From contig VSDK01017543.1 in NCBI GenBank assembly GCA_009767595.1, positions 100,786 to 164,785 of the forward strand: 64,000 nucleotides of DNA. The letters are read 5' to 3'. The notes under the pieces are model-generated. The model ran no database searches and was not told where the DNA came from. It was given only the letters and a program-made list of their open reading frames with translations. Shown here one piece after another: positions 30,798 through 38,409 of the stretch. This DNA comes from Symbiodinium kawagutii (Eukaryota > Sar > Dinophyceae > Suessiales > Symbiodiniaceae). Position numbers and translations under genes: made by a program. Within the stretch, counting starts at the first letter, position 1. Each line of letters starts with the position of its first letter.

Positions 30798-32578
30798 AGT
30801 TTGACATCAGGCACTTTGTTGGGAAGAGTGTCTTTGGCATGTGCTTTCGCAGGCCACTGCTGAGCATCTTCCAGGAGATCTTCGCTCAACTCAGGTGGAC
30901 GTTGGATGCAGGGCGACCCTTGGGAGCAGTCCAAGGAGCAGTAGATGAGGTGGTCATGGTGATGTCTATGATCCCAATGATGGGAACGGCACTCACCGCG
31001 ATGCTGGATGAGGACATCTACTGCTCCGATGCATCGCCCACTGGAGGAGGAGTCGCCATTGCCAACAAGTTCCGGCCTGAGCCATTCACAGAACAGCATG
31101 ATGGACAGAGATGCTGGGAGTGCGATGGAGAAATGGATGAGGAGCTTAGATATGGTTGCCCTGCCCGGTGTGGCGTGGCGATGTGCTCTTTGCAGTGCCT
31201 TCTTCAGCACCGCAATGATATCTCCAGGAGGACCAAGAGGTGCCGCCGTTGGGCCTGGGAGCTACCTCGCTTTGGGGAGCGATTTGCGGGAAAGCGCGGG
31301 CGATTGACAGAAGCTGTGGCGATGCAAGGTGACATTGACGTCCAGGAGCCCTATGATTGGAACTTTGGTTATGACTTCTTCAGCCGAGAAGGAAAAGAGA
31401 AGCTGGAGGAGTTGATGGACGACCGGCTTCTGATGGCCGAGCACTGGGCTCCTTGTTGCAAGCTGTTTTCAAAGGCCCGTGGAAGGCCCATCACTCTTGC
31501 AAGTGGCCGCACAATCGCAGGTCCTCAACCTGTTCGAGACCGGCAACACCTGATGGGGTTCCCTTGGTTGTCGCAGGGCATGAAGGTCAGGTTGAGGCAG
31601 TCCAATCAGATGGCCCTCAAGACCCTGAGGCGGCTTGAGACTGGCTCTGGAAAGGACCTGTACCTCAGTGCAGAGCATCCCTTCAACAGCTGGCTGTGGG
31701 ACTTTACGTTGGCCGAGCAGCTGTTCAACCTGGGCTACATGGACGCCACGGGCAGTCATTGTTGCTTTGGTGGTGATCGTGAGAAGTGGTTCAGGTTCCG
31801 CAACAATTCCGAGGAGATCACCCGCGAGGTCTCAAGGGAATGCCCAGGTCACGACAACCTGTTGCCGTATGAGGTGACAGAGGACGACCAAGGCCACCTG
31901 GTCTATGATACCTCCAAGGAAGAGGAGTATCCTTGGAGACTTTGCAAGGCGTATGCCAAAGGTCTGCACACCCAGCTGGAGAAGCGCGGCATCTTCCGAG
32001 TGGTCCTGGAGGAGGCATTCCGGGACTGGTATGCCGCTGAGCTGAAGCTGAGCACGTCTCGCTTGGCGCTGCCTACCGTCAATGCACCGATGGCAGTGGA
32101 GCTCACCGCTCTTGACTTGGTGATGCGCCCTGGTGAGGAAAAGGTGCACCTCAAGGCTCTATGGCGCAATGTGTCGTACAGAGGCACTGATATGAGGGCC
32201 TACCTTTACCTGACTGATGAGTCAGAGGAAAAACATGAGGTGCCCTACCCAGCACTTCGCTGGGAGTGGAAAACTTTGATGTCGTGGCCTTGGAAACAAG
32301 AGGCCCACATCAACGAATTAGAACTTTGTGCAGTCGTGGCCACGATCAAACACCGTGGTCGCAATTCTCAGAAGCTCAGCAAAAGATGGTTCCTGATCGT
32401 GGACAGCATGGTCGCGCGGGGTGCTTTGGCCAAAGGCCGCTCATCCAGCCGCCGACTCAACAGGGTTCTCCGGCGTGGCACTGCCCTTCTGGTCGCCCAG
32501 AACTCCTACATGGTCCCGTTGTGGACCATCTCGAGATGGAATTTCTCGGACCATGCCTCGCGTCGCTTCGAAGATTAA
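30704..32578 (+). CDS. pol: Pol part 2: RNase H with inserted Cys/His and methyltransferase-like segments
   Basis: In frame 2 the protein resumes at the second duplicate. CSDASPTGGGVAI (Asp codon 31028) fits the first RNase H aspartate strand. HINELELCAVV (32306) and FLIVDSMVARGALAKGRSSS (Asp codon 32402) fit the Glu and second Asp motifs, and WNFSDHASR the end of a DIRS-type RNase H. About 425 residues lie between the first Asp and the Glu. That insert contains CWEC ... CPARCGVAMCSLQC-LLQH (MYND-like Cys/His spacing, 31107-31220). It then holds FGERFAGKRGRLTEAVAMQG (31271), HWAPCCKLFSKARG (31442), AEHPFNSWLW (31670) and HCCFGGDREKWFRFRNN (31757), which resemble in order motifs I, IV, VI and VIII of cytosine-C5 DNA methyltransferases. 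The ORF ends at TAA 32576-32578, overlapping the recombinase start by 26 bases. Confidence 0.75.
   Translation, partial: LGDAGWYKLAGDKQVNLLGLGACLLGLEEWREFDIRHFVGKSVFGMCFRRPLLSIFQEIFAQLRWTLDAGRPLGAVQGAVDEVVMVMSMIPMMGTALTAMLDEDIYCSDASPTGGGVAIANKFRPEPFTEQHDGQRCWECDGEMDEELRYGCPARCGVAMCSLQCLLQHRNDISRRTKRCRRWAWELPRFGERFAGKRGRLTEAVAMQGDIDVQEPYDWNFGYDFFSREGKEKLEELMDDRLLMAEHWAPCCKLFSKARGRPITLASGRTIAGPQPVRDRQHLMGFPWLSQGMKVRLRQSNQMALKTLRRLETGSGKDLYLSAEHPFNSWLWDFTLAEQLFNLGYMDATGSHCCFGGDREKWFRFRNNSEEITREVSRECPGHDNLLPYEVTEDDQGHLVYDTSKEEEYPWRLCKAYAKGLHTQLEKRGIFRVVLEEAFRDWYAAELKLSTSRLALPTVNAPMAVELTALDLVMRPGEEKVHLKALWRNVSYRGTDMRAYLYLTDESEEKHEVPYPALRWEWKTLMSWPWKQEAHINELELCAVVATIKHRGRNSQKLSKRWFLIVDSMVARGALAKGRSSSRRLNRVLRRGTALLVAQNSYMVPLWTISRWNFSDHASRRFED
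31271..31900 (+). other. Cytosine-C5 methyltransferase-like domain within pol
   Basis: Seen: F-A-G-x-x-G-x-L-T-E-A (SAM-binding motif I style), P-C-C-K-L-F-S-K-A-R (motif IV has a catalytic Pro-Cys followed by F-S), E-H-P (motif VI E-N-V/E-N-P position) and R-E-K-W-F-R-F (motif VIII position). Known: reports describe cytosine methyltransferases carried by Symbiodinium retrotransposons. Inferred: this domain is a diverged member. Spacing IV-VI (about 75 residues) is longer than in classical enzymes, and PCQ/ENV are not exact, so activity is uncertain. Confidence 0.5.
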
Positions 32579-33464
32579 GCGGCATGTGGCCTATGCTGGA
32601 TTGAGCCCCAAGACTGTCCGCGCCTACCACAAAGCCATTGATGGCTTTCTTCAATTCTGTGGAAAAAGAACCATTGCTGAGCTGAAGCCGTCTCACCTTG
32701 ATCACATGCTTGGTGAATTCATTAATCAGAACTTTCAAGAAGGAGAACCTTTAACCTACTCAGGTCATTTGCTGTCTGGCCTGAAGCGTTTTCACCCCCA
32801 ACTTCGTTGGAAAATTCCCATCGCTACCCAGTTCTACCGTAACTGGAGTAAATCACATGTCCCGCAGCGTGCGACCCCTGCATCCTGGGAACTTGTCGAG
32901 GCCATGATTGCGCACTGCATGGTCAAGCAACGTTGGGGCTTGGCGTTTCTATTGGGACTTGGCTTCGAATGCATGCTGCGGACCAGTGAGCTATTGGTTG
33001 TTACCCAAGACCACTTCTTGGTGTCCAGAGACCGCTCAAAGGCTAGCCTAGTGATCCCTACTTCTAAGACGTCTGCGGGCAACCCTCAGGTTCTTCAAGT
33101 CACTGACAAAGTGTTGTTGTGGCTGTTTACCAAGCTTCGCTTGAGGAACAAATCACGACCTATCTGGCTTTCTTCAACTAATAGTTTCCGGCGTACCTTT
33201 GATGAAATTTTAAGGGACCTCGGGTTTTCACCCGGGAGCTATGTTCCGTATGCACTTCGTAGGGGAGGTGCTACTCATCATTTCCTTACTCATCACAATT
33301 TGGACGCTACCGTAGCTAAAGGCCGTTGGGCATGTGCCAAGACTGCAAAAATATATGTGGATTCTGGTACTGCTCAATTGGCAGAACTGACGTGGTCTGC
33401 TAAGCAGACCAAACTGGTTAAGAAATTTCGTTTAAAGGGAGCTACTCTGCGGCTTCGCCAGTAA
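32553..33464 (+). CDS. Tyrosine recombinase of the retrotransposon (303 aa)
   Basis: Start at ATG 32553 (MPRVASKIKRHVAYAGLSPK), overlapping the pol end by 26 bases in another frame; an upstream ATG at 32421 lies within pol RNase H and is less likely. Residues 1-100 look like a SAM-like/core-binding N-terminal domain (SPKTVRAYHKAIDGFLQF). The catalytic domain shows Arg143 in FECMLRTSEL (box I), Lys172 in PTSKTSAG, Tyr233-Ala-Leu-Arg236 in VPYALRRGGATHH where most relatives have His-x-x-Arg, Trp259 in GRWACAKTAK and nucleophile Tyr268 in KIYVDSG. It would join circular element DNA to a target site. Uninterrupted and of normal length. Confidence 0.88.
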   Translation: MPRVASKIKRHVAYAGLSPKTVRAYHKAIDGFLQFCGKRTIAELKPSHLDHMLGEFINQNFQEGEPLTYSGHLLSGLKRFHPQLRWKIPIATQFYRNWSKSHVPQRATPASWELVEAMIAHCMVKQRWGLAFLLGLGFECMLRTSELLVVTQDHFLVSRDRSKASLVIPTSKTSAGNPQVLQVTDKVLLWLFTKLRLRNKSRPIWLSSTNSFRRTFDEILRDLGFSPGSYVPYALRRGGATHHFLTHHNLDATVAKGRWACAKTAKIYVDSGTAQLAELTWSAKQTKLVKKFRLKGATLRLRQ

Positions 33465-33530
33465 AAGGTAAGGATGGGGAGTGTGTTCTTCTTTTTCACT
33501 GAGGTTCCCATCCTTGTTAATGGGTGTGTG

Positions 33531-33714
33531 TGGCTGATTGGGGGCAATTCATAGGAATCCCTCAATGACCGGTATTTACCAACCTAAAATGGTTGAGCGG
33601 GTAAGTGGCATTGGCCTAATCCTGTTACCGAGGATGACCCTTTTTTAGTAGCTGTACAGAGCTCACACACTAAGCAACTTCGGGGCACAAAACGTGTGCG
33701 AACATGTGAGATAT
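33531..33714 (+). repeat. Split direct repeat B1 (184 bp)
   Basis: Identical by eye to 33892-34075, from TGGCTGATTGGGGGC to GTGAGATAT. It starts 66 bases after the recombinase stop and overlaps A2 by the 4-base ATAT. Confidence 0.93.
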
Positions 33715-33802
33715 TAAAAGCAGTTGAGCATGCAAAAGGAAGTATGAGTGTAGCATGCAACGATGCTATATCGAATCATGGAGTGGGTAGCCTTTTATGC
33801 TC
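33711..33802 (+). repeat. Split direct repeat A2 (92 bp)
   Basis: Copy of A1, abutting B1. The B1-A2 junction represents the joined ends that a circular intermediate would contain, as in PAT/Ngaro elements. The spliced-leader-like sequence is cut off here at GCTC. Confidence 0.93.
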
Positions 33803-33891
33803 CCTCCACCGTCCCCTTCACCACCTTAAGGTGCGTCACTTTTGTGTGCCAGTCAATGGACTGTGGGGGGTAGCTTGGCTTAATCGAAGCC
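33803..33891. other. Unique spacer between A2 and B2
   Basis: 89 bases present only between A2 and B2. They contain a perfect 12-bp palindrome CACCTTAAGGTG (33822-33833). In split-repeat elements this segment is copied during replication and may hold priming or termination signals (inference). Confidence 0.6.
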
Positions 33892-34075
33892 TGGCTGATT
33901 GGGGGCAATTCATAGGAATCCCTCAATGACCGGTATTTACCAACCTAAAATGGTTGAGCGGGTAAGTGGCATTGGCCTAATCCTGTTACCGAGGATGACC
34001 CTTTTTTAGTAGCTGTACAGAGCTCACACACTAAGCAACTTCGGGGCACAAAACGTGTGCGAACATGTGAGATAT
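33892..34075 (+). repeat. Split direct repeat B2 (184 bp)
   Basis: Right end of the element; after the shared GAGATAT it runs into a host (AT)n tract (34072-34090). Confidence 0.93.
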
Positions 34076-34469
34076 ATATATATATATATGAGCACTGGCT
34101 GAGAAAACAAACGTTTCATGGTTCTGACTATGGAAAATTTGTAGCCAATACAGTGTATCATAGAGCAGGGACATGCATTGGTGGAATGGACTTTGATGAG
34201 ATCTATAAGAATCCCAGTAGGGACTGTATCTCCCCAAATTGCCGACCTTGATGGGATCGTTGCTAGCATTTTTTTAATTTGTGGTTTCTCGTCGTCATGA
34301 TGTAGCTGTAGCTTGGTTGTACTATCATGCGTTTGTCTCGTTGACACAAGGAAGATCGTTTTCCAAGACGAAATTTGCTTCGATGATCTTTTGAGTCAGA
34401 CCATTGTTATACCTCTCATGTGCTATGGATGAGGCAATGCACCTTGACAGAGAAAATTTTCCTGACCTA

Positions 34470-34709
34470 CCGGGTAGTTCATAAAAAACAGCCATCCTTC
34501 AAAAACACACGTGAAAGTTGTTAAACCCCCGTTCCCCCTTTCTCAATGTTGGTGGAATTTTTGGGTCGCTGGCGGCGTTCAAAAAAACCAGCCATTTCTG
34601 TTCTTACTGCGGGCAGCCTTACCGTCAACATTGACATCGGGGTGCTAAGGGGTTGCCATTGTCTTAGCGGTGGTTCATCTCGGATGGCTGTTTTTTCTGA
34701 ACTACCCGG
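34470..34709. mobile_element. MITE-like element, 240 bp, TA target duplication
   Basis: Left end CCGGGTAGTTCATAAAAAAC-AGCCATCC (34470-34497) is the reverse complement of 34682-34709 at 27 of 28 positions. TA flanks both sides (34468-34469 and 34710-34711), as produced by Tc1/mariner-type transposases. An internal partial copy of the end sequence (GTTCAAAAAAACCAGCCAT, near 34578) lies in the same orientation as the left end. It encodes no transposase, so it would be non-autonomous. Confidence 0.8.
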
Positions 34710-34899
34710 TATGGCGCTGCCGGGCAATCAAGAGCAGCTGTTTGTATGTTATTTGATCCTTTTACAAACTTATATATCCGATGGCATCCGATAGCCAGCT
34801 TCTATCAAAGCAGATGCTTCTATCAAGAACACCAGTTGTTTTTAGTTGTTTATCCATCCAATCTTGAGAAATTCGGAGAGTGGATAGACCTTGCAACAG

Positions 34900-35025
34900 G
34901 CTTTCAGCTTGGTGGTCTCGGACCAGGCAGGTCTGCGCTTGATGATGAAGCAAGGGATCGAGGCGTTGCTGAAACTGAAGTTTCTCGAAACTTGGCTGAT
35001 CTCGACATGTCTGATGCTTAGATGA
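34900..35025 (+). CDS. Exon-like segment, helical
   Basis: After acceptor TTGCAACAG the GC-biased frame reads AFSLVVSDQAGLRLMMKQGI then EALLKLKFLETWL, to a stop at 35023-35025. A second + frame (LGGLGPGRSALDDEARDRGV) is also open. The exon is likely, the frame is not settled. Confidence 0.45.
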   Translation, partial: AFSLVVSDQAGLRLMMKQGIEALLKLKFLETWLISTCLMLR

Positions 35026-35774
35026 ATCGAGCAATCCCTTCCCCATTTTACTAAAGTTAACTAATCACATCTAATCACCTTTCGCAGGAAGAAGGGATTA
35101 GTAGGATACTACTTGATGCACCTCGACCTGCAAAACTCCCTGATTTGTGTGCTCCTTAGTGGGTTGGTTATATACTACTGGCAGTTGGTTTGATCGCAAG
35201 GGGATCTCTGTGGGAATGTGACCAGTGATGATCCGGGTGCATCCACGGCATTCGTATTGCACCAGCGGTGGTACTATGGCTCTGTGGGTGGTACCGTGGC
35301 AGTACACCTGGATTGTTTTTTTCTTTATGGGAGGAAGACGGAGGAAGACCAGTCTATTTCAAGTAGAAGCTTTGCATAGTTGTATGATATTTTATGACGA
35401 TATATATATATATATTATATGTGTATTTTTGAGCGCATATATGTACATATATCCATGTATCAAACGACATCCGTAGCTTTATAGTAATGTCGCATGTCAC
35501 TTCGCATCTTATGATTGGAGATTTTAAATACATGTATGAACGCATTCGACACATGCGCTTGAAGGTACGTGACAACTCAACAAGCACGCGACGCTTTTGG
35601 ATACAGCCTGCAAATGAACGAAGTGTTGAGATGTAAGGAAGGAGTCGTGAGTTAAGACAATGAGTATCGGTCATCAATCAGCATGAGCTTCCCAGACTTG
35701 AGTTGCAGATCGTATCCTTTTCGGTCAGAGTTTTCCCTATGCCAGTTTTGTAGTTTGGAGAGTGCCAGACCCAG
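35026..35774. other. Intron-like with AT microsatellite
   Basis: Contains a short (AT)n tract at 35399-35418 and AT-rich DNA. No exon seen. Confidence 0.4.
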
Positions 35775-35939
35775 GACATCTTGATGCTTTGGAACACAGC
35801 TCTGCTGCCTCCAGAGACGTTTCGCGCCATTGTGAATCGCTTCGGGGATGCCGTGGACGGTTTTATGCTGGAGGATTGCTATCACACTGAGGAGGACGCT
35901 GGGGAAACGATTTCAGCCTCTCAGTTGCTTCCCTCTCAG
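35775..35939 (+). CDS. Exon, 55 codons, acidic, unknown product
   Basis: Acceptor GACCCAG and consensus donor CTCTCAG/GTGAGG enclose exactly 55 codons: DILMLWNTALLPPETFRAIV, then NRFGDAVDGFMLEDCYHTEE, then DAGETISASQLLPSQ. Phase 0 at both ends. One of the strongest host exons here, but no family recognised. Confidence 0.7.
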
Positions 35940-36681
35940 GTGAGGATATTTGGATATATTTGGTGACAGTATCTGGCTGCTTCAGCTTCTACTGTCAGTG
36001 GTTGTTCGAAATTTCTTGCCTACATGTCATCCTTGGCCTTTTTTGCCATCCTTGGCCTTGTCATTCGTAGCATCGGATCTCACACAAATTGCAAGAAAGG
36101 ACCTCACTAGCGCACCGGGACCACGCCAAGATGCCAGAAGAATGCCAGAATACATGTCTATCATTGTCCATCTACAGATGAGAAAGAATACATTGTACTG
36201 ATTTGGGAGCACATGCAAACATCAGCAATGAACATTTGGCGGTCTATACGGCAGAGGAAGACTCATGCATATCGCCCAATATGTGCGAGCAAATCTCAAA
36301 ATACATGTGTGTATACATATATATGTATACACACACCAGAAAACTACTTGCCCTCTAGAAAACACGCAAGAAGATATGCCAACCCAAACACATGTAGATC
36401 TATGTGTCAGAACAAACGTGCCAGAATACATATTAGTGCGTGTGTGTGTGTGTGCGCCAGAACATGGCAATGCATATTGTTGCAGAACTTGTCATCATAT
36501 TTATATATACATGTATATACATGTCTACATTGTATATGTATATATTTCTATGTATATCTTTTATTTTTCAAATGTATGCCACAGCTATAGTCAATAGACA
36601 TGTCAGAGCATACTACAAATATATGTACAGTGGAAGGTCCGAAGGTGTCAGAAACACGTTGAAGACATACCGGCTTGGCAG

Positions 36682-36861
36682 CACTCAAAGTGCCGTGGTC
36701 ACGGCGAGGCCTACTTCCATGTGGTACCCTCCAGTTGGAACATCAACGACCGCTTCTCCATGGATGATTTGACTGCCCAGGCAGCTGGGGTCGGAGCTTC
36801 ATTTGAAGAGGACACAGCAACGCTACATTTCGCATCATTTCGCTCCGTTGCTGTTGGATAA
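36682..36861 (+). CDS. Exon, 59 codons with stop, unknown product
   Basis: Acceptor GCTTGGCAG is followed by HSKCRGHGEAYFHVVPSSWN, then INDRFSMDDLTAQAAGVGAS, and TAA 36859-36861. A GC donor (CCCAG/GCAGCT) inside could end it earlier. The CRGHGE segment might bind metal, but only a few Cys/His are present. Confidence 0.55.
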   Translation, partial: HSKCRGHGEAYFHVVPSSWNINDRFSMDDLTAQAAGVGASFEEDTATLHFASFRSVAVG

Positions 36862-37018
36862 TGTGTCATGATGTCACAATGATGTCTGTTTATCCACAAG
36901 AAGCTCTTTAGGCCTCTGTTTTTCTACCATCCTTTGCTTGCGCTAGCATAAGATAAAACAAATTCAGAAGGAAGTGGATTTGTTCTGTCTGTATAGGCCT
37001 GTTTAGGCGTTTCTCAAG

Positions 37019-37143
37019 TTCCGGACGCGTACTTTGAAAACACTTGATGTGCCACGCATCGAGCCCACCTTGAAATGTCTCTCTGGTGCAATCATTCGGC
37101 TCAAGGCTGAGGAGCGCATGTTGAAGAGCATAACCAACTCAAA
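37019..37143 (+). CDS. Exon, 125 bp, basic, unknown product
   Basis: Acceptor GCGTTTCTCAAG and consensus donor TCAAA/GTGAGG enclose FRTRTLKTLDVPRIEPTLKC then LSGAIIRLKAEERMLKSIT. GC-ending codons. Probably follows the exon at 36682 in the same gene. Confidence 0.65.
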
Positions 37144-37241
37144 GTGAGGAAGTATCCTTCCATTTTTGTTGGTATTCCCAGCAAGGAAATCCAATTTTTT
37201 TGTCCAAAGTTTGTTTTGCTCGCCGATAGAGTGAGTCTCAG

Positions 37242-37776
37242 CCATCCAGCGACTCCAGTCACGCCCGTGCGTGATTCGGCTAAGTGGTGTCGTTGTGAAA
37301 GTTGTGAGCTATCGTGCACAGAATGCTTGGCTTTGCAGTGCCTTGGCTTTGCTTGGTGCCCTCAACAATTCCGATGTCTTGCAAGTGCCGAATGGGGATA
37401 TGGGGAGTTCGAACAGTCCAACGATGTTGGCTCAGAAACTTTTTGTGAGACGGAGTCTCCAAGCACCCAGGCACCACCACCAGTCTCAAGTCGCTGGTTG
37501 ACCAAGTTCAACAAGATCCAGCAAGTGGGAGATGGGGATGTTAAGGACCTGGTTCTCCCATGTTCTCTCATTGACTGGGACCTCTTTTGAGTGGATCCAC
37601 GTCGCTTAGAAGGGCAGAGTGACACTGAAAAGCAGCGCTTTGTAGTATCCTTTCTCGGCCACGAGTCCCTTATGGTGCTCCCTTTCCGGACCTGCTTCCT
37701 CGGCCCGTGGCCATCTTTTAGGGCTGACATGATCAAAACCGTGCTGTGGGTTGGTCAAAGTCTCATCAATATGTGA
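37242..37776 (+). CDS. Long exon-like frame with an internal TGA
   Basis: After acceptor GAGTCTCAG a frame with one leading base runs to TGA 37588-37590. It includes a Cys-rich piece (WCRCESCELSCTECLALQC) and a Pro/Ser linker (ESPSTQAPPPVSSRWLTKFN). The same frame then continues coding-like (VDPRRLEGQSDTEKQRFVVS ... FLGHESLMVLPFRTCFLG) to TGA 37774-37776. Either an intron edge hides the first TGA, or this is a pseudogene, or the stop is read. Some parts are open in another + frame. Confidence 0.4.
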
Positions 37777-37941
37777 AAGAAATCAGCTGCCGACGATATA
37801 CTCCGGATGATTCATGATCATCATCTATGAGCCAAAGATCCCTTTTACTAAGCTATTGTCAGGGGATCGCAGGAGTACACGATGCTAGATAATGTTTGTC
37901 AAAAGTGTGAGCCACTATGTTTGGTCGATCCAAAAAGGAAG

Positions 37942-38026
37942 ATGAACATTTCGTTTCACTCGAATGATGTCTCTGCGGACTACTATTCCTTGCGCACAAA
38001 GCATCAATCTTTGCTTTACTGTATCA
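37942..38026 (+). CDS. Exon-like segment before the PAS exon
   Basis: After AAGGAAG the frame reads MNISFHSNDVSADYYSLRTK then HQSLLYCIS, with GT at 38027. The resulting intron would be only 41 bases, unusually short, so the 3-prime border is doubtful. Confidence 0.4.
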
Positions 38027-38067
38027 GTTGCAGCATCTTGGCCTCCTTTGATTTCTGATTCACTAAG

Positions 38068-38257
38068 GTCAGGAGGAATCGTTCCAGTGTGGTTGGCCAG
38101 CTGCCCTCGAAAGCCAAGCATAGAGAGGTTCATTTGTCTGACCTCTCAGAGTCCAGTTACATCATTTGCGACGCAGTGCCGGGCTTCCCCATCCGACATG
38201 CTTCTCAGGGCTTTCAAGATCTATTGGGTCCCTTGGCTATGCGAAGGAGGCTGTCAA
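38068..38257 (+). CDS. Exon with PAS-like segment
   Basis: After acceptor CACTAAG the frame reads VRRNRSSVVGQLPSKAKHRE, then SDLSESSYIICDAVPGFPIR and HASQGFQDLLGPLAMRRR. The pattern (hydrophobic-D-x-x-P-x-x-P-I-x-x-A-S-x-G-F-x-x-L-x-G) is that of the first strands and Cβ region of PAS/LOV-type sensor domains. The flavin-binding Cys motif is not in this exon. Donor TCAA/GTTTGA. PAS assignment is inference from pattern. Confidence 0.6.
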
Positions 38258-38349
38258 GTTTGATTTGAACATATTTGCAGCTTCCAAATTTAAGTGATTG
38301 ATGCAATGCCAATGACATATGGTGATCCTTACATATCCTTACCCTGCAG

Positions 38350-38409
38350 TCCGCACGAGAAGTGATCACTGCATCAGATCTTGTTCACTTGCAGATGAGT
38401 TCAAGCGAG
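38350..38409 (+). CDS. Exon, 20 codons
   Basis: Acceptor TACCCTGCAG and donor GAG/GTACAG enclose exactly SAREVITASDLVHLQMSSSE. It lies 92 bases after the PAS-like exon and may continue that protein. Confidence 0.6.

Larger units (their letters stand above)
27164..34075 (+). mobile_element. DIRS-like tyrosine-recombinase retrotransposon, split direct repeats
   Basis: About 6.9 kb bounded by split direct repeats in the order A1 - gag - pol - recombinase - B1 - A2 - B2. This is the PAT/Ngaro arrangement of DIRS-order elements, which reverse-transcribe to a circular DNA and integrate with a tyrosine recombinase instead of an integrase. Reverse transcriptase, RNase H and recombinase motifs are all present on the + strand. 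There is no target duplication; the tetramer ATAT sits at the left edge, at the B1/A2 junction and at the right edge, as expected for crossover at a short shared core. This copy is damaged (stop in gag, duplication in pol) and carries an assembly gap. The A and B copies look identical by eye, which suggests recent insertion. Confidence 0.9.

Noticed and set aside
33696..33929. 77-codon + ORF beginning MRTCEILKAVEHAKG
   Set aside because: It is only a reading through A2 and B2; the same peptide appears at A1 because the repeats are identical.
27164..34075. Classical LTR (copia/gypsy) element
   Set aside because: Repeats are split (A1, B1A2, B2), no DDE integrase or aspartic protease motif is visible, and a tyrosine recombinase is present.
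36306..36335. 30-bp palindrome of GT/AT repeats
   Set aside because: Low-complexity TG/TA sequence readily gives palindromes.
37242..37320. Zinc-finger call from CRCESCELSCTEC
   Set aside because: Cys spacing fits no finger class, and another + frame is open over the same bases.
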